DNA of 32,058 nt from Nitrosopumilaceae archaeon (GCA_021296175.1 JAGWAX010000020.1:555-32612); one strand, 5' to 3'; shown: positions 1-10,600, numbered from the stretch's first letter. The notes: a model not told the origin generated them from the letters alone. Numbers and translations: made by a program.

Positions 1-667
1 GGCAAGCAGCTTTGCATCCTCGTTTTGCGCCGCCTCTGCCTCCAACTGCTTGTCGATCTCCGCAATCTCGCTTGTGTAGCGTCTTATTCTTCTGACGCAC
101 TGCCTCAGCACAGAGCCATCCTGCGCGCTGCCAAGACAGAGCGAGTCCAGGTAGAACAGTGACTTTTGAGAGTGCACATTGGCCGCCTGCACGGCCTTGC
201 CGTGCGCGTCAAGCAGGCTGTGTACCTGGTTTGTCACCCTGGTTCTGGCCTGTGCCAGACGGGCGTGCTGCCTTACCGTGTTTTGAGTGCCGCGTGTGTG
301 CGAAGACGGTACGTAACACTGGAATTGAGCCCATCCTGAGTATCTGCGCTATCTTCTCTGCGTCCACCTTGCCGGTCTTTTTTCCGGTCTTGCTGATCAG
401 CGCCATCTCGTATGGGTTGGCAAGCTTGATTGCAATGCCGGCGCGCTCAAATGCGTCAACCGTCGTAATCCACATGTTGGCGGTGCTCTCACATGCAGCC
501 GTGCAGCTTCCCATCCCGCCGTACTTGGCAAGTATGGTCCGCGCGCACCGCCTTGCATCCTTTGGCGTGTTAAGATACTGCCCACGTTCGAGGACCTTCC
601 CCCTCCCGTTGATTATGCAATAGTCACACTTTTTCTTGCCGATGTCGATTCCTATGCTTATCTTCAT
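1..667 (-). pseudogene. IS110-family transposase (DEDD/RuvC-like N-terminal part), frameshifted and truncated by the window edge
   Basis: Minus-strand ORF 667-209 begins MKISIGIDIGKKKCDYCIINGRGKVLERGQYLNT, typical of an IS110 N-terminus. After ILRMGSIP (~position 320) the expected continuation YVPSSHTRGTQNTVRQHARLAQARTRVTNQVHSLLDAHGK...EIAEIDKQLEAEAAQNEDAKLLA is in another frame and stays open to position 1. Confidence 0.85.
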
Positions 668-860
668 CCTTTGCTATCACCTCCTGGTCGGATGTATTTT
701 TGACGAAACGGAAGCTGCACACTCCTATCAGGGCTCGCGGCCCAGTCATACAGCAGCTCGGATTGCCCATTCTAACCCAAGGGTGCATTGTCCCAGTTCG
801 CCAGGGGTCGCTTCATCACGGCTGGTACGTTGAAGGGGTTATCAGGTATTCTAACCGGTA
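668..860 (-). other. IS110 left-end/leader non-coding region; candidate bridge-RNA locus
   Basis: Non-coding region upstream of the transposase start, with structured GC-rich sequence (minus strand: ...GCACCCTTGGGTTAGAATGGGCAATCC...CTGGGCCGCGAGCCCTGATAGGAGTGTGCAGC...). The position matches where IS110-group elements encode bridge RNA. Confidence 0.4.
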
Positions 861-911
861 ACCATCGGCCGCAGTGTAACAAATTTTAACCGCAAGGGGG
901 CGCGGCTCCTT

Positions 912-995
912 GCAGAGGTCGCCTAGCTCGGTAGGGCGCGGGCCTTGAGAGCCTGTGTGCGAAAGCGCGCGGGGGTTCAAATCCCTCTCTCTGCG
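912..995 (+). tRNA. tRNA-Ser(TGA)
   Basis: Acceptor GCAGAGG (912-918) pairs with TCTCTGC (988-994). Anticodon stem CGGGC/GCCTG encloses loop CTTGAGA (anticodon TGA). Long variable arm; T arm GGGGG-TTCAAAT-CCCTC. A TATA-like AATTTTAACC lies about 25 bp upstream. Confidence 0.9.
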
Positions 996-1108
996 CTACT
1001 TGTTGCTGTTGTCGTGGCCTTGACACGCCCGTGCTCACAATATGTTCATAGTGATAGCATGCCCACAAATGGTCTGTACATCGCGTGATCCCGGCGCCGC
1101 GTGGCCGC

Positions 1109-2092
1109 CTACTTGCCGGCCCCGAGCGCTGCGAGCTCTGCGAGCATGGCGGCAAGCTGCACCTCCGGGTTTGCGCCCGACAGTATGCGGTAGTCGTACT
1201 CGGCCACCACCCTCAGCATGGCGCCGAGGTTCTCGGCGCCGGCCGACCTTACCACGGCGGCGCTTGCGTACTTTACAAAGTCCGACTCCGACATGCCGTA
1301 CACGCGGATCAGCTCTATCATCTTCTCGCGCGCCCCTGCGACGTCCCCCACCATGGCAGATGCTAGCACCTTGTCCACGTCTGAGACCTTTGAGAGCCCG
1401 GCCGCGGCCTCCACGCCCTCTGGCGTGACCGCCCGGTCCTTGCCTGCTGCGGCCTGCATGATGTTGATGGCGTGCCTCATGTCGCCCCCCGCGTAGCCGT
1501 ATATGGCCTCCAGCCCGTCCTTTTTGGCGCTCACGCCCTCCTTTTTGGCGATCTGCGCCAGCCTTGCGACGACGTCCTCCCTCGAGACTGCCGTAAACTT
1601 GAAGGTCGCAAACCTGCTCTGTATGGGCTCGATTATCTTCGATATGTTGTTTGCAATCATGATGAACCTGCACGTGCGCGACGCATCCTCTATGATGCGG
1701 CGCAGCGCTGTCTGCGCGTCTGACGTCATCTCGTCGGCCTCGTCCAGTATCACTATCTTGAAGGGCACCTCGCTTATGCCCGCAAACTTGGAGTAGCGCT
1801 TTATCTTGTCCCTGACCATCCCGATGCCGCGCTCGTCTGATGCGTTCAGCTCCAGCGTGTTGTCCCTGTAGTGCTTACCTAGCACCTGCCTTGCTATGCA
1901 CATAGCGGTGGTCGTCTTGCCCACGCCGGCCGAGCCGGAGAAGAGCAGGTGCGGCATCTCTTCTGGGTTCTTGAGCAGGGCCTCCAAACTCTTGATTATC
2001 TCCGACTGGTTCACTACGTCTGCAAGCTTTGCGGGCCTGTACTTTTCGACCCACATGCCCGCGGCAGCCTCGCCCAGTGACATGCCGCGCAT
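1109..2092 (-). CDS. rfcS: Replication factor C small subunit
   Basis: WVEKYRPAKLADVVNQ, Walker A GSAGVGKTT, DEAD-like ILDEADEMT and the SRC-type motif TCRFIMIANNISKIIEPIQSR. The start may be the internal ATG at 2083. Confidence 0.96.
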   Translation of the reverse strand: MRGMSLGEAAAGMWVEKYRPAKLADVVNQSEIIKSLEALLKNPEEMPHLLFSGSAGVGKTTTAMCIARQVLGKHYRDNTLELNASDERGIGMVRDKIKRYSKFAGISEVPFKIVILDEADEMTSDAQTALRRIIEDASRTCRFIMIANNISKIIEPIQSRFATFKFTAVSREDVVARLAQIAKKEGVSAKKDGLEAIYGYAGGDMRHAINIMQAAAGKDRAVTPEGVEAAAGLSKVSDVDKVLASAMVGDVAGAREKMIELIRVYGMSESDFVKYASAAVVRSAGAENLGAMLRVVAEYDYRILSGANPEVQLAAMLAELAALGAGK

Positions 2093-2218
2093 GCGGCGAT
2101 CCCATTAATAAATTCAGGATCGGTTCATGTCGCTGGGGTCATCTGTATATGGGGCAAGATACGGTATATAACAGTTAAAGTACGGTATTTATATGGGGCC
2201 GCACGGCCGTCACCGCAC

Positions 2219-2863
2219 ATGTGGATAAATACAGACTTTGTAATGATGGGCCAAATGAGCGTGGATAAGGTCGGCCAGATACATGCAGTAGAGTACGGGC
2301 TCGAGGAGGTAGAGTTTGAGGCCGGCAGCGACTTCAAGGTGAGGGTCGGTGGGATGGACGTCGCTGCGCGCCGCGGCGAGACGACTAGGGTGCCCTACTG
2401 GGCCGGACTGGTGCTTGAGAAGAACAAGCTGGGAAGCATGAGGCTGCCTGACATGATAACCGAACTCAAGCAGGTTCTCTTAAAGGAGAGGCATGCAGGC
2501 TCCAGAGCGTTTCAGGCACTAGAGCCGCTGTTTTATGTAAAGCTAAAGGCGGTCATGAGGCACCTTGAGGGACGCGACTATGACAGGGTGTACGACAGGC
2601 TCCTGGAGCTGTTCCGCATGCGCAACGCAAAGATCGTCTCAAAGGCCAGCTCCATGAAGCTGGGCGCGGACATGAAGTCTAAATTGACGGTGGAGGAACA
2701 GGCATTTTACAACGTGGTACACCGCACGTGCGCCGAGTTTGAGGCGCAGATAACGGCCATATCGTCTGACGGCATGGGCGACATGGAGGTCGTACACGAG
2801 GAGCCGCGGCGGCCAGGCCGGCCATCTGGCGGCAGCGGCGCGGGAGGTGGGAAGCGGAAGTGA
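2219..2863 (+). CDS. GINS complex subunit-like protein
   Basis: GINS-like composition (VPYWAGLVLEKNKLGSM...; helical RVYDRLLELFRMRNAKIVSKAS) and location directly upstream of and overlapping mcm, a common archaeal arrangement. Confidence 0.75.
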   Translation: MWINTDFVMMGQMSVDKVGQIHAVEYGLEEVEFEAGSDFKVRVGGMDVAARRGETTRVPYWAGLVLEKNKLGSMRLPDMITELKQVLLKERHAGSRAFQALEPLFYVKLKAVMRHLEGRDYDRVYDRLLELFRMRNAKIVSKASSMKLGADMKSKLTVEEQAFYNVVHRTCAEFEAQITAISSDGMGDMEVVHEEPRRPGRPSGGSGAGGGKRK

Positions 2864-4989
2864 GCGGCCAGGACTCGGCCCAGATAGATCCCGCGGAGGA
2901 TGTTGACGACGGTGAGGGCCCCAAATATACGAGCTCGGCGTTGTCAGACAAGGTAAAGCAGTTCTTAATCGGCTTCCAGGATCCGGACGGCGAGCGCAAG
3001 TATGTAAAGATGATAGACGAGATGATGCCTCGGGAGACGCGACACATCGTGGTGGACTACAACGACCTCATCGACGAGCGCGAGATTGCCGACATGTTCG
3101 TGCACAGCCCCGACCTCATACTTGACGCGTTCTCGAGGGCCATCGGGGAGATACTCAAGGTTCGCTTTTACGACTATGCAGAGCAGGTGGACGAGGAGAT
3201 CAGGGCGCGCATAAGCAACTATCCGATGATGCGCAGCCTCCGCAAGATAAACGCGGACACCATCGGCACGATGACCAGCGTGTCGGGCATGGTGGTGAGG
3301 GCGTCGGAGGTCAACCCGCTTGCAAAGGAGCTGGTGTACGCGTGCGGGGACGGCCACTACACCAAGATAGTGCAGATAAAGGGCATGGACACAAAGCCGC
3401 CGGCCATATGCGACAACCCGGACTGCAAGCTGCGCGACTTTGAGCTAAAGCCCGAGTCCTCAAAGTTCATCGACTTTCAGATCCTGAGGCTGCAGGAGCT
3501 GCACGAGGACCTGCCGCCCGGACAGCTGCCCGATTACATCGACATCATGGTAAAGCAGGACCTGGTCGACAACGCCAGGCCCGGCGACCGCGTCGCGCTC
3601 ACGGGACTCGTGCGCGTCGAGCAGGAGTCAGTCGCCGGCATCGCAAGGACGCGCAGCAGCCTGTACAGGCTGCGCCTGGAGGGGAACAACATAGAGTTCC
3701 TTGGCGGCCGCTCAAAGTCGTCGCGCAAGATAGAGCGCGAGTCGATATCGCCGGAGGACGAGAGGGCCATACTGGCGCTAAAGCAGGGCCCAGACGTATA
3801 CAGCAGGCTGATCGAGTCGTTTGCCCCCCACATCAAGGGGCAGCACCTGATCAAGGAGGCCATACTTCTGCTGATGGTCGGATCGGTGCAGCGGGAGCGC
3901 GCAGACGGCAGCAAGATACGGGGCGACATCAACGTATTTCTGGTAGGCGACCCCGGGACGGCAAAGTCCGAGATGCTAAAGTTCTGCTCCAGGATAGCCC
4001 CGCGGGGGCTGTACACGTCGGGCCGCGGCTCGACGGCGGCGGGGCTCACCGCCTCTGTCGTCAGGGACAAGACCGGCATCATGATGCTCGAGGCGGGCGC
4101 AGTCGTGCTGGGCGACCAGGGGATGGTCGCAATCGACGAGTTTGACAAGATGAGCGCGGAGGACAGGAGCGCGCTCCACGAGGTGATGGAGCAGCAGTCG
4201 GCAAGCATCGCAAAGGGGGGTATAGTGGCCACCCTGAACGCGAGGACGTCAATACTGGCGGCCGCAAACCCGCTGTACGGCAAGTACGACCCGTTCCGCA
4301 ACATAACGGAGAACATCAACCTGCCGATCCCGCTGCTCTCAAGGTTTGACCTGATATTCGTGGTCAGGGACCAGCCGTCAGTGGAGCTGGACACGGAGAT
4401 CGCGCTGCACGTCATAAAGCTGCACTCCCTGCAGGGGGCCGACACGGCCAACCTGATCGACGCGGACATGCTGACGAAATACCTGGCGTACGCAAAGCGC
4501 TTTGCCCCCAAGATGACAAAGGAGGCCGAGCAGTTGATAGTCGACTATTACATCAAGATGCGCAAGATGGCCCAGTCGGAGAACATGACGCCTGTCACCG
4601 CCAGGCAGCTTGAGGGGCTCATACGCATATCGACTGCGCGCGCCAGGCTCCTGATGAGGGACATGATAGAGAAGGAGGACGCGGAGAGGGCCATATACCT
4701 GCTCGAGCAGATGCTCCAGGACGCCGGCGTGGACGTCAACACGGGGGAGATCGACGTCGGGGTGCTGAGGGGCAGGCCCCGCAGCGAGGTCACAAAGATG
4801 CAGCTCTTCATGGATATACTGGGGCGCCTGTCCGGCGAGCAGAAGGAGCCGGTGGAGGAGAAGACGCTGGTCACAGAACTGGAGAACACCGAAAAGTTCA
4901 CGGCCGACAATGCGCGCAACTTTATCGAAAAGCTAAAGCGTGATGGAATTATTTATGAGGCGCGTTCCGGCTTTTACAGCAAGGCATGA
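2860..4989 (+). CDS. mcm: Replicative DNA helicase MCM
   Basis: MCM Walker A GDPGTAKSEMLKF, Walker B GMVAIDEFDKM, arginine-finger region PLLSRFDLIFVV; 709 aa; GTG start overlapping the GINS stop. Confidence 0.97.
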   Translation: MSGQDSAQIDPAEDVDDGEGPKYTSSALSDKVKQFLIGFQDPDGERKYVKMIDEMMPRETRHIVVDYNDLIDEREIADMFVHSPDLILDAFSRAIGEILKVRFYDYAEQVDEEIRARISNYPMMRSLRKINADTIGTMTSVSGMVVRASEVNPLAKELVYACGDGHYTKIVQIKGMDTKPPAICDNPDCKLRDFELKPESSKFIDFQILRLQELHEDLPPGQLPDYIDIMVKQDLVDNARPGDRVALTGLVRVEQESVAGIARTRSSLYRLRLEGNNIEFLGGRSKSSRKIERESISPEDERAILALKQGPDVYSRLIESFAPHIKGQHLIKEAILLLMVGSVQRERADGSKIRGDINVFLVGDPGTAKSEMLKFCSRIAPRGLYTSGRGSTAAGLTASVVRDKTGIMMLEAGAVVLGDQGMVAIDEFDKMSAEDRSALHEVMEQQSASIAKGGIVATLNARTSILAAANPLYGKYDPFRNITENINLPIPLLSRFDLIFVVRDQPSVELDTEIALHVIKLHSLQGADTANLIDADMLTKYLAYAKRFAPKMTKEAEQLIVDYYIKMRKMAQSENMTPVTARQLEGLIRISTARARLLMRDMIEKEDAERAIYLLEQMLQDAGVDVNTGEIDVGVLRGRPRSEVTKMQLFMDILGRLSGEQKEPVEEKTLVTELENTEKFTADNARNFIEKLKRDGIIYEARSGFYSKA

Positions 4990-7484
4990 CAAAGAGGAAG
5001 AAGGGAAGGGAGCCTGGAGAAAGCTCCCGTATATCAGGGCTCGGCGCGATTCCCGCCAGCGCCAAAAGGTTTCTCGAATCGCGCGGGTTTGCGGACCTGT
5101 ACCCACCGCAGGCCGCGGCCGTCGGGGCCGGGCTGCTTGACGGGCAGAGCCTGCTCGTCTCGGCGCCTACTGCAAGCGGCAAGACGCTGGTCGCGACGCT
5201 TGCCATCCTGTCGCATCTGGCGCGCGGGGGAGGGCGCGTGGTATACCTGAGCCCGCTCCGGGCGCTTGCGGCAGAAAAGTACGCCGAGTTCGCGGCCCTC
5301 TCCGAGATAACCGTGTCGGGGACGGGGTGGCAGGGGAGGCTCCGGGCGCTGCGGCAGCAGCAGCAGCAGCAGCAGGACGGGGACGCGCGGGCCGATGCTG
5401 CAATTACGACTGCCCGCCTGACCGGCGAGCGGGGGGCCGCGGCCGCCTCCCGGGGCCCCGTGAAGATCGACGACGCGGACATCGTGGTGGCCACAAACGA
5501 GGCCATGGACGCGGCCATGCGCCGCGGACGGGGATGGACGCAGGAGATAGGCCTGATGATAATCGACGAGATACACCTCATCGGAGACGAGTCGCGCGGC
5601 CCGACGCTGGAGATGATACTGACGCAGCAAAAGCAGCAGCAAGAGCAGCAGCGGCAAAAGGGAAGTCTGCCCTCAAAAAGAAGCAGTCCGGACGCGCCGC
5701 CGCCCAAGATGCAGATCGTCGGTTTGAGCGCCACTATCAGCAACGACGAGGAGATCGCCAAATGGCTTGGCTGCACGCTGGTCCGCAGCACGTGGAGGCC
5801 CGTCCCGCTTGCGGAGGGCGTCTGCGACGAGGCCGGCAGCGTCACGATGAGCGACGGCCGCAGGTTCGAGGTCGGGATCGGCACAGAGGGGATGCCAGCG
5901 CGGCTGGGCATACACGCGGTGTCGGAGGGCGGCCAGAGCCTGGTGTTCGCGGCCACGCGGGCGAGCGCCAGGGCGACGGCGGTAAAGGCGTCAAAGCGGA
6001 TTGGCAAGCTGCTGTCCGACGACGAGAGAAAGACGCTCGGGAGGATATCCTCAAGGATACTGCCCGCAAGGCTGAGGGCCGTCCCCGCAGGAACCCCCGG
6101 GGGAGGGCGCAGGTGGGACAGTGCTGCCGGCGCCGCCGCCACAGCAGCGCCTGCAGCTACCGCTCCTCCTCCTGCCGCCACTACCCCCACCCCCGCATCC
6201 CCCCCCACGGAGCTCGAAAAGGACTTGGCCACCCTGGTCTCAGCGGGCGTGGCGTTCCACCATGCGGGCCTCTCAGAGCGGCTCCGGGATATAGTCGAGT
6301 CCGAGTTTCGCCGCGGCTCGATAAGGCTGCTTGCATCTACCCCCACCCTCGCGGCGGGGGTCAACCTTCCTGCAAGGCGGGTCGTCATAGCATCCGTCAG
6401 CCGCTACGACGCAAGGTACGGGTTCAACAGGCCCATCAGCGTGCTCGAGTACAAGCAGCTCTGCGGGAGGGCCGGCAGGCCCCAGTACGACAAGTACGGC
6501 GAGGCCGTCATATCCGCGACGGGCCTCCCCCCGTATGAGCTCCTGGAGAGATACGTGGAAGGCGAGCCCGAGCCGCTGGAGTCCGGCATCATGGCCGAGA
6601 AGGCCATGCGCACGCACCTCCTGACCGTGGTCGTGCTGAACCCCGGGATCCGCCAGGACGACCTGCAGTCGTTCTTCTCCGGGACACTCGGGGGGCTCCA
6701 GTATCCCGAAAGCGAGGTGGAGGACGCGGTCGGCACGGCGGTGGGATTCCTGCTCGAGCATGGCATGATCATATCAAAGGGCGAAAGGTACGCGGCAACC
6801 TCTCTGGGGAGGAGGACCTCCGGACTCTACGTGGACCCCGTTACGGCATCATACCTGCGCAACGTGGCCGCGGGCGCCCCGCGAGGCGGCCGGCGCGCGC
6901 AGAGGCACACGCTAGGGTTCCTGCACGCGGTCATATCCTGCGACGAGTTCAACCCGAGGCAGGACCTCCTGAAGAACCACTATCATTTTGCAGAGAGCCT
7001 GCTGTCGGGCCCGCACCGCTCGGAGCTGCTGTCTCCAGTGTACGCCGAGGAGTGCTCCCGGAGCCTGCTGGTGCTGCACGACTGGATCAACGAGCGCACG
7101 GACAGGGAGATAGAGACCGCATACAAGACGCAGTCCGGCGACCTGCACCGCATGACCGAGGGCGCGGCGTGGCTTGCGTACGTCATGCGCGAGATGGCAA
7201 GGGACGCGGGCCGCGACGACCTGCTGGCGGAGCTTGCCACCCTGCGCACCCGGCTGAGATCCGGGATCAAGGAGGAGCTCGTGGAGCTGGCGTCAATCAG
7301 GGGGGTGGGCAGGGTCAGGGCGCGCGCCATATATGACGCCGGGCTGCGGAGCATCTCCGACGTCAGGGCCGCGTCACCCGCCAGGCTTGCCACCATACGG
7401 CAGATAGGGCCCACAGTCGCAGGGTCGATAATGCGCGCGGTGTCAGGCAAGTCGGCGGGATACGGCAGGAGGCGCGCGCCGTGA
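4986..7484 (+). CDS. hel308: Ski2-type DNA helicase, Hel308-like, with low-complexity insertions
   Basis: APTASGKTLVATLAIL (motif I), LSPLRALAAEKYAEF (Ia), DEIHLIGD (II), GLSATISN (III), FHHAGLSERLRDIVE, ASTPTLAAGVNLPARRVVI, QLCGRAGRPQYDKYGEAV and a C-terminal HhH segment. ATG overlaps the mcm stop. Confidence 0.93.
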   Translation: MTKRKKGREPGESSRISGLGAIPASAKRFLESRGFADLYPPQAAAVGAGLLDGQSLLVSAPTASGKTLVATLAILSHLARGGGRVVYLSPLRALAAEKYAEFAALSEITVSGTGWQGRLRALRQQQQQQQDGDARADAAITTARLTGERGAAAASRGPVKIDDADIVVATNEAMDAAMRRGRGWTQEIGLMIIDEIHLIGDESRGPTLEMILTQQKQQQEQQRQKGSLPSKRSSPDAPPPKMQIVGLSATISNDEEIAKWLGCTLVRSTWRPVPLAEGVCDEAGSVTMSDGRRFEVGIGTEGMPARLGIHAVSEGGQSLVFAATRASARATAVKASKRIGKLLSDDERKTLGRISSRILPARLRAVPAGTPGGGRRWDSAAGAAATAAPAATAPPPAATTPTPASPPTELEKDLATLVSAGVAFHHAGLSERLRDIVESEFRRGSIRLLASTPTLAAGVNLPARRVVIASVSRYDARYGFNRPISVLEYKQLCGRAGRPQYDKYGEAVISATGLPPYELLERYVEGEPEPLESGIMAEKAMRTHLLTVVVLNPGIRQDDLQSFFSGTLGGLQYPESEVEDAVGTAVGFLLEHGMIISKGERYAATSLGRRTSGLYVDPVTASYLRNVAAGAPRGGRRAQRHTLGFLHAVISCDEFNPRQDLLKNHYHFAESLLSGPHRSELLSPVYAEECSRSLLVLHDWINERTDREIETAYKTQSGDLHRMTEGAAWLAYVMREMARDAGRDDLLAELATLRTRLRSGIKEELVELASIRGVGRVRARAIYDAGLRSISDVRAASPARLATIRQIGPTVAGSIMRAVSGKSAGYGRRRAP

Positions 7485-7650
7485 CGCGGCGCGCAGCCCC
7501 TCAATCCCCGAACTGCGGCGCGCAGCATTCCGCTCTGACGCGCGCAGCGTTTGCTCCAGCCGCTCCCCGCTTGTGCTCTTCGCTCCCCTCATGAACGGGC
7601 TCATGCTGCTCGCATAAAGATCACATGCCCGTCTTTTTAGATCTGGGAGG

Positions 7651-10600
7651 ATGGCGATTTCATACACCACCGCCGCTCAAACATTTTTTAAGATGCGCAT
7701 ACGCGTCATACCTGTGGTGGGCATGCGCAGGCCTGATATCGGATCCCGCCCTGCCGTAATTATGATCGCAGCCGCGGCCATAACCGCGGCCGTATACATG
7801 GGCGGACTCGATTATGCCGAGGCGGCAGCCGGCACGTATGTAGACAGCGTCACGTTCCACAAGCAAGGCGACCGTGATGCCATAACACGGTCAATAATTG
7901 ATGGCGAGCTTGACATGTCTTATCTTGACATATCGCGTGAAAACGCCCGGGACATACGCGACGGCGGGCATGACGTCTACAGGTCCGTGGGCGGAACCAT
8001 ATATGGCCTGTACGTGAACCCGGCAGATGACCATACCCGGGGGTTCAACCCGTTCTCAGAGCAGAAAGCCCGCTTTGCGCTCAACTATGTGCTTGACAGA
8101 ACCCACGTGGTAGAAAACGTGCTGAGTTCCGGCTCAGAAATGTATTCTGCATTGACCCCGTACAGTTACGACTATCCGCTTGTATACAGGTATATGGAAT
8201 CGTTTGAATTTGATCATGATCTGGCCCGTGCCGACTCCTTGTTCAGAGACGCCCTTGAGCCGCACGGGGCCGCAAAGTCCGATGGCATGTGGCGCCACGG
8301 TGGAGCGCCAGTAGAGGTTACGGTCTTTATACGCGATGATGACCATGTTCGACTCGCAATTGGCGAGCGCCTTTCAGACGACCTTGGCAAGCTGGGCTTT
8401 AAGGTAAGCAGGACGTACGGCGACCTCCGGGAGGCATTTGCCACCGTATACTCCACCGATCCGGCCGACCAGGAATGGCACGTGTATACGGGCGCTTGGG
8501 GTAATTCTCGGGAGAGTAAGTATGACGATATTTCACTTGCGTTGTACTACGCACCGTGGACCGGATCCCTTCCCGGGGGCGGCGAGGATCACGTGTGGAA
8601 CTATGAACACGACCTTCTTGATCGGCTGACATACACGCTGGCCGCTGGCCGATACAGCTCAAACGAGGTGAGGGCGGAGTTGGTTTATGCCGCAAACCAT
8701 TACGGGGTACTGGAATCCGTCCGGGTGTTCATTGCGATCGGCGACGAGCTCTATCCGGTGCGTGGCGATGTCACCGGCGTTGTAAACCCGATGGGCGCAG
8801 GCATTGCAAACAGGTACACGCCGATCAACGCGCAGCTCTCTGGCGGCGACACAAACCTGGACATTGGAACGCGCCACGTTGCGCAGAGCTCGTGGAACCC
8901 AGTGGGCGGATTCCTTGACACGTACAGCTTTTACGCATGGTCACTGCTCCGTGACAGAGCCCATGTTCATGACCCCCACGACGGGACGATAATTGACAGC
9001 AGGAACATGCTGGTCTCAGTCGATACCAACGGGCCCGAGGGCCGGATCGAGATACCCGACGGTGCGGTCGCTTGGAGCGTGGATGCACACGAGTGGGCCG
9101 CGCCGGGTGACTCGCATGCCACAAGCAGGGTGACGTTTGATCTCAAGTTCTCAAACTGGCACCATGGCGCTCCCGTCGACATCAACGACGTGTTGTACCC
9201 GCTTACGTTCAACAGAGAGCATACGATGAGGCACGACGGGGACGAGGACATATTCGCATCCGACCCTTACGCGGTGGTATCCCCATACATCGACGTGACT
9301 GCAGTCAACGTGCTTGATGACGATACCATCGAGGTGTATCTGGATTATTGGAACGAGGATGACGCCGTAATTGCAGCCGTCGCCGGGCTCTGGCCCGCCA
9401 TTCCATGGGAGGTCTACCATGCCATGGACGAGGCAGTACACGAGGGCGTGTCCCACTGGTACTCGGCCGACGCGCGCCACCACGGGCAGAGCTGGATTGA
9501 CATGCTCAGCGAGGAGGACTCTATAATGGCGCGGGATCACCTACATGGTCACAAGGACGCGAACCACGAGCGGCACATACCTGAATTCCTGTACCAGAAC
9601 AGGAACACCGAGTATGTAAATGCCAGATATGACGCCGCCATATCCTGGATAGACGAGATGAACCACATGGCGGTGAGCAACGGGCCGTTCTATCTTGACT
9701 CAATGGAGCGGGACGATTCGGGCTCAATCACCCGCATGACGTTAAAGCAGTTTGATGACTCTACATATCCGTTTGAGGCAGGCACGTGGGGCTCGTTTGC
9801 AGCCACAAGGGAACCGCTGTCTGACGTGGTTGTCGTTGGATCCCTCGTCTCAGAGACGGGAGGCGCAGACCGGTATGGGGAGGAGATAAGGGCGGCATCT
9901 GATCTTGCCGTCTTGCACTTTAACGAGTACCTGGAGGTGCGCGGGGAGGCATGGTCGCTTGGCCTGCATCCCCTTGACACTGAGACCAGTCCCGGCGTCG
10001 CCCTTGGTCATCTCAAGACCCTGAGCGACTCGGGAATCAAGATTGTCGACGGGCCGGCCGTGGACATAATCACTCCCGAGATGCTTGCATATGCAGACGA
10101 CAATGACATGACGCTTGTGAGCTGCTGCTCGTCCGTGCCGTCAAATGCAAAGCCCGGCGATGCCCTGTTTAGGATGCTGCCCGACCAGAATACGCATGCA
10201 CGTGAGATTGCAGACGTGATGCTGCACCCATCCGAGTCCATAGACCGCATTGTCCCGGTGGGAATAAAGGCCCCTTGGGCCGAAGAGCTGCTAGATGCCA
10301 CAAAGTCACACTTTGAGCGCAGGGGCGGGGTGTCTGACGACGCGATATTTTATGAGACTGACGCGGGCGAGGACATGAGCGGCGCCGCATCCCGCCTTGC
10401 ATCGCAGGTCATGCAGGCAGTTGCGCAGGGCAGGGCGTCTGACGTGGCAGTGCTGTATGTCGGATTCGGCGAGGGTCCAGAATTCCTAAAGGCGGCTGCC
10501 CAGCATGACGTGCTGCACAAGGTGCGGTGGTTTGGGGCGGACCAGAACACGGCCAGGCCGAACATCGGAGATGATGCTGTAGCAGCCGCCTTTGCAGACG

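Noticed and set aside
3534-4511. 325-aa minus-strand ORF opposite mcm
   Set aside because: Antisense artefact of GC-rich coding sequence; mcm is unambiguous.
4949-6388. 479-aa minus-strand ORF opposite hel308
   Set aside because: Ser/Ala/Cys-rich antisense frame (polyC from CAG tracts); the plus strand has all helicase motifs.
7443-7600. Small minus-strand ORF (MSPFMRGAKSTSGERLEQTLRASERNAARRSSG...) between hel308 and the SBP fusion
   Set aside because: Plausible text, but it overlaps the 3' end of hel308, sits in a GCGCGCAG-repeat-rich gap and has no recognisable family; not enough support to call.
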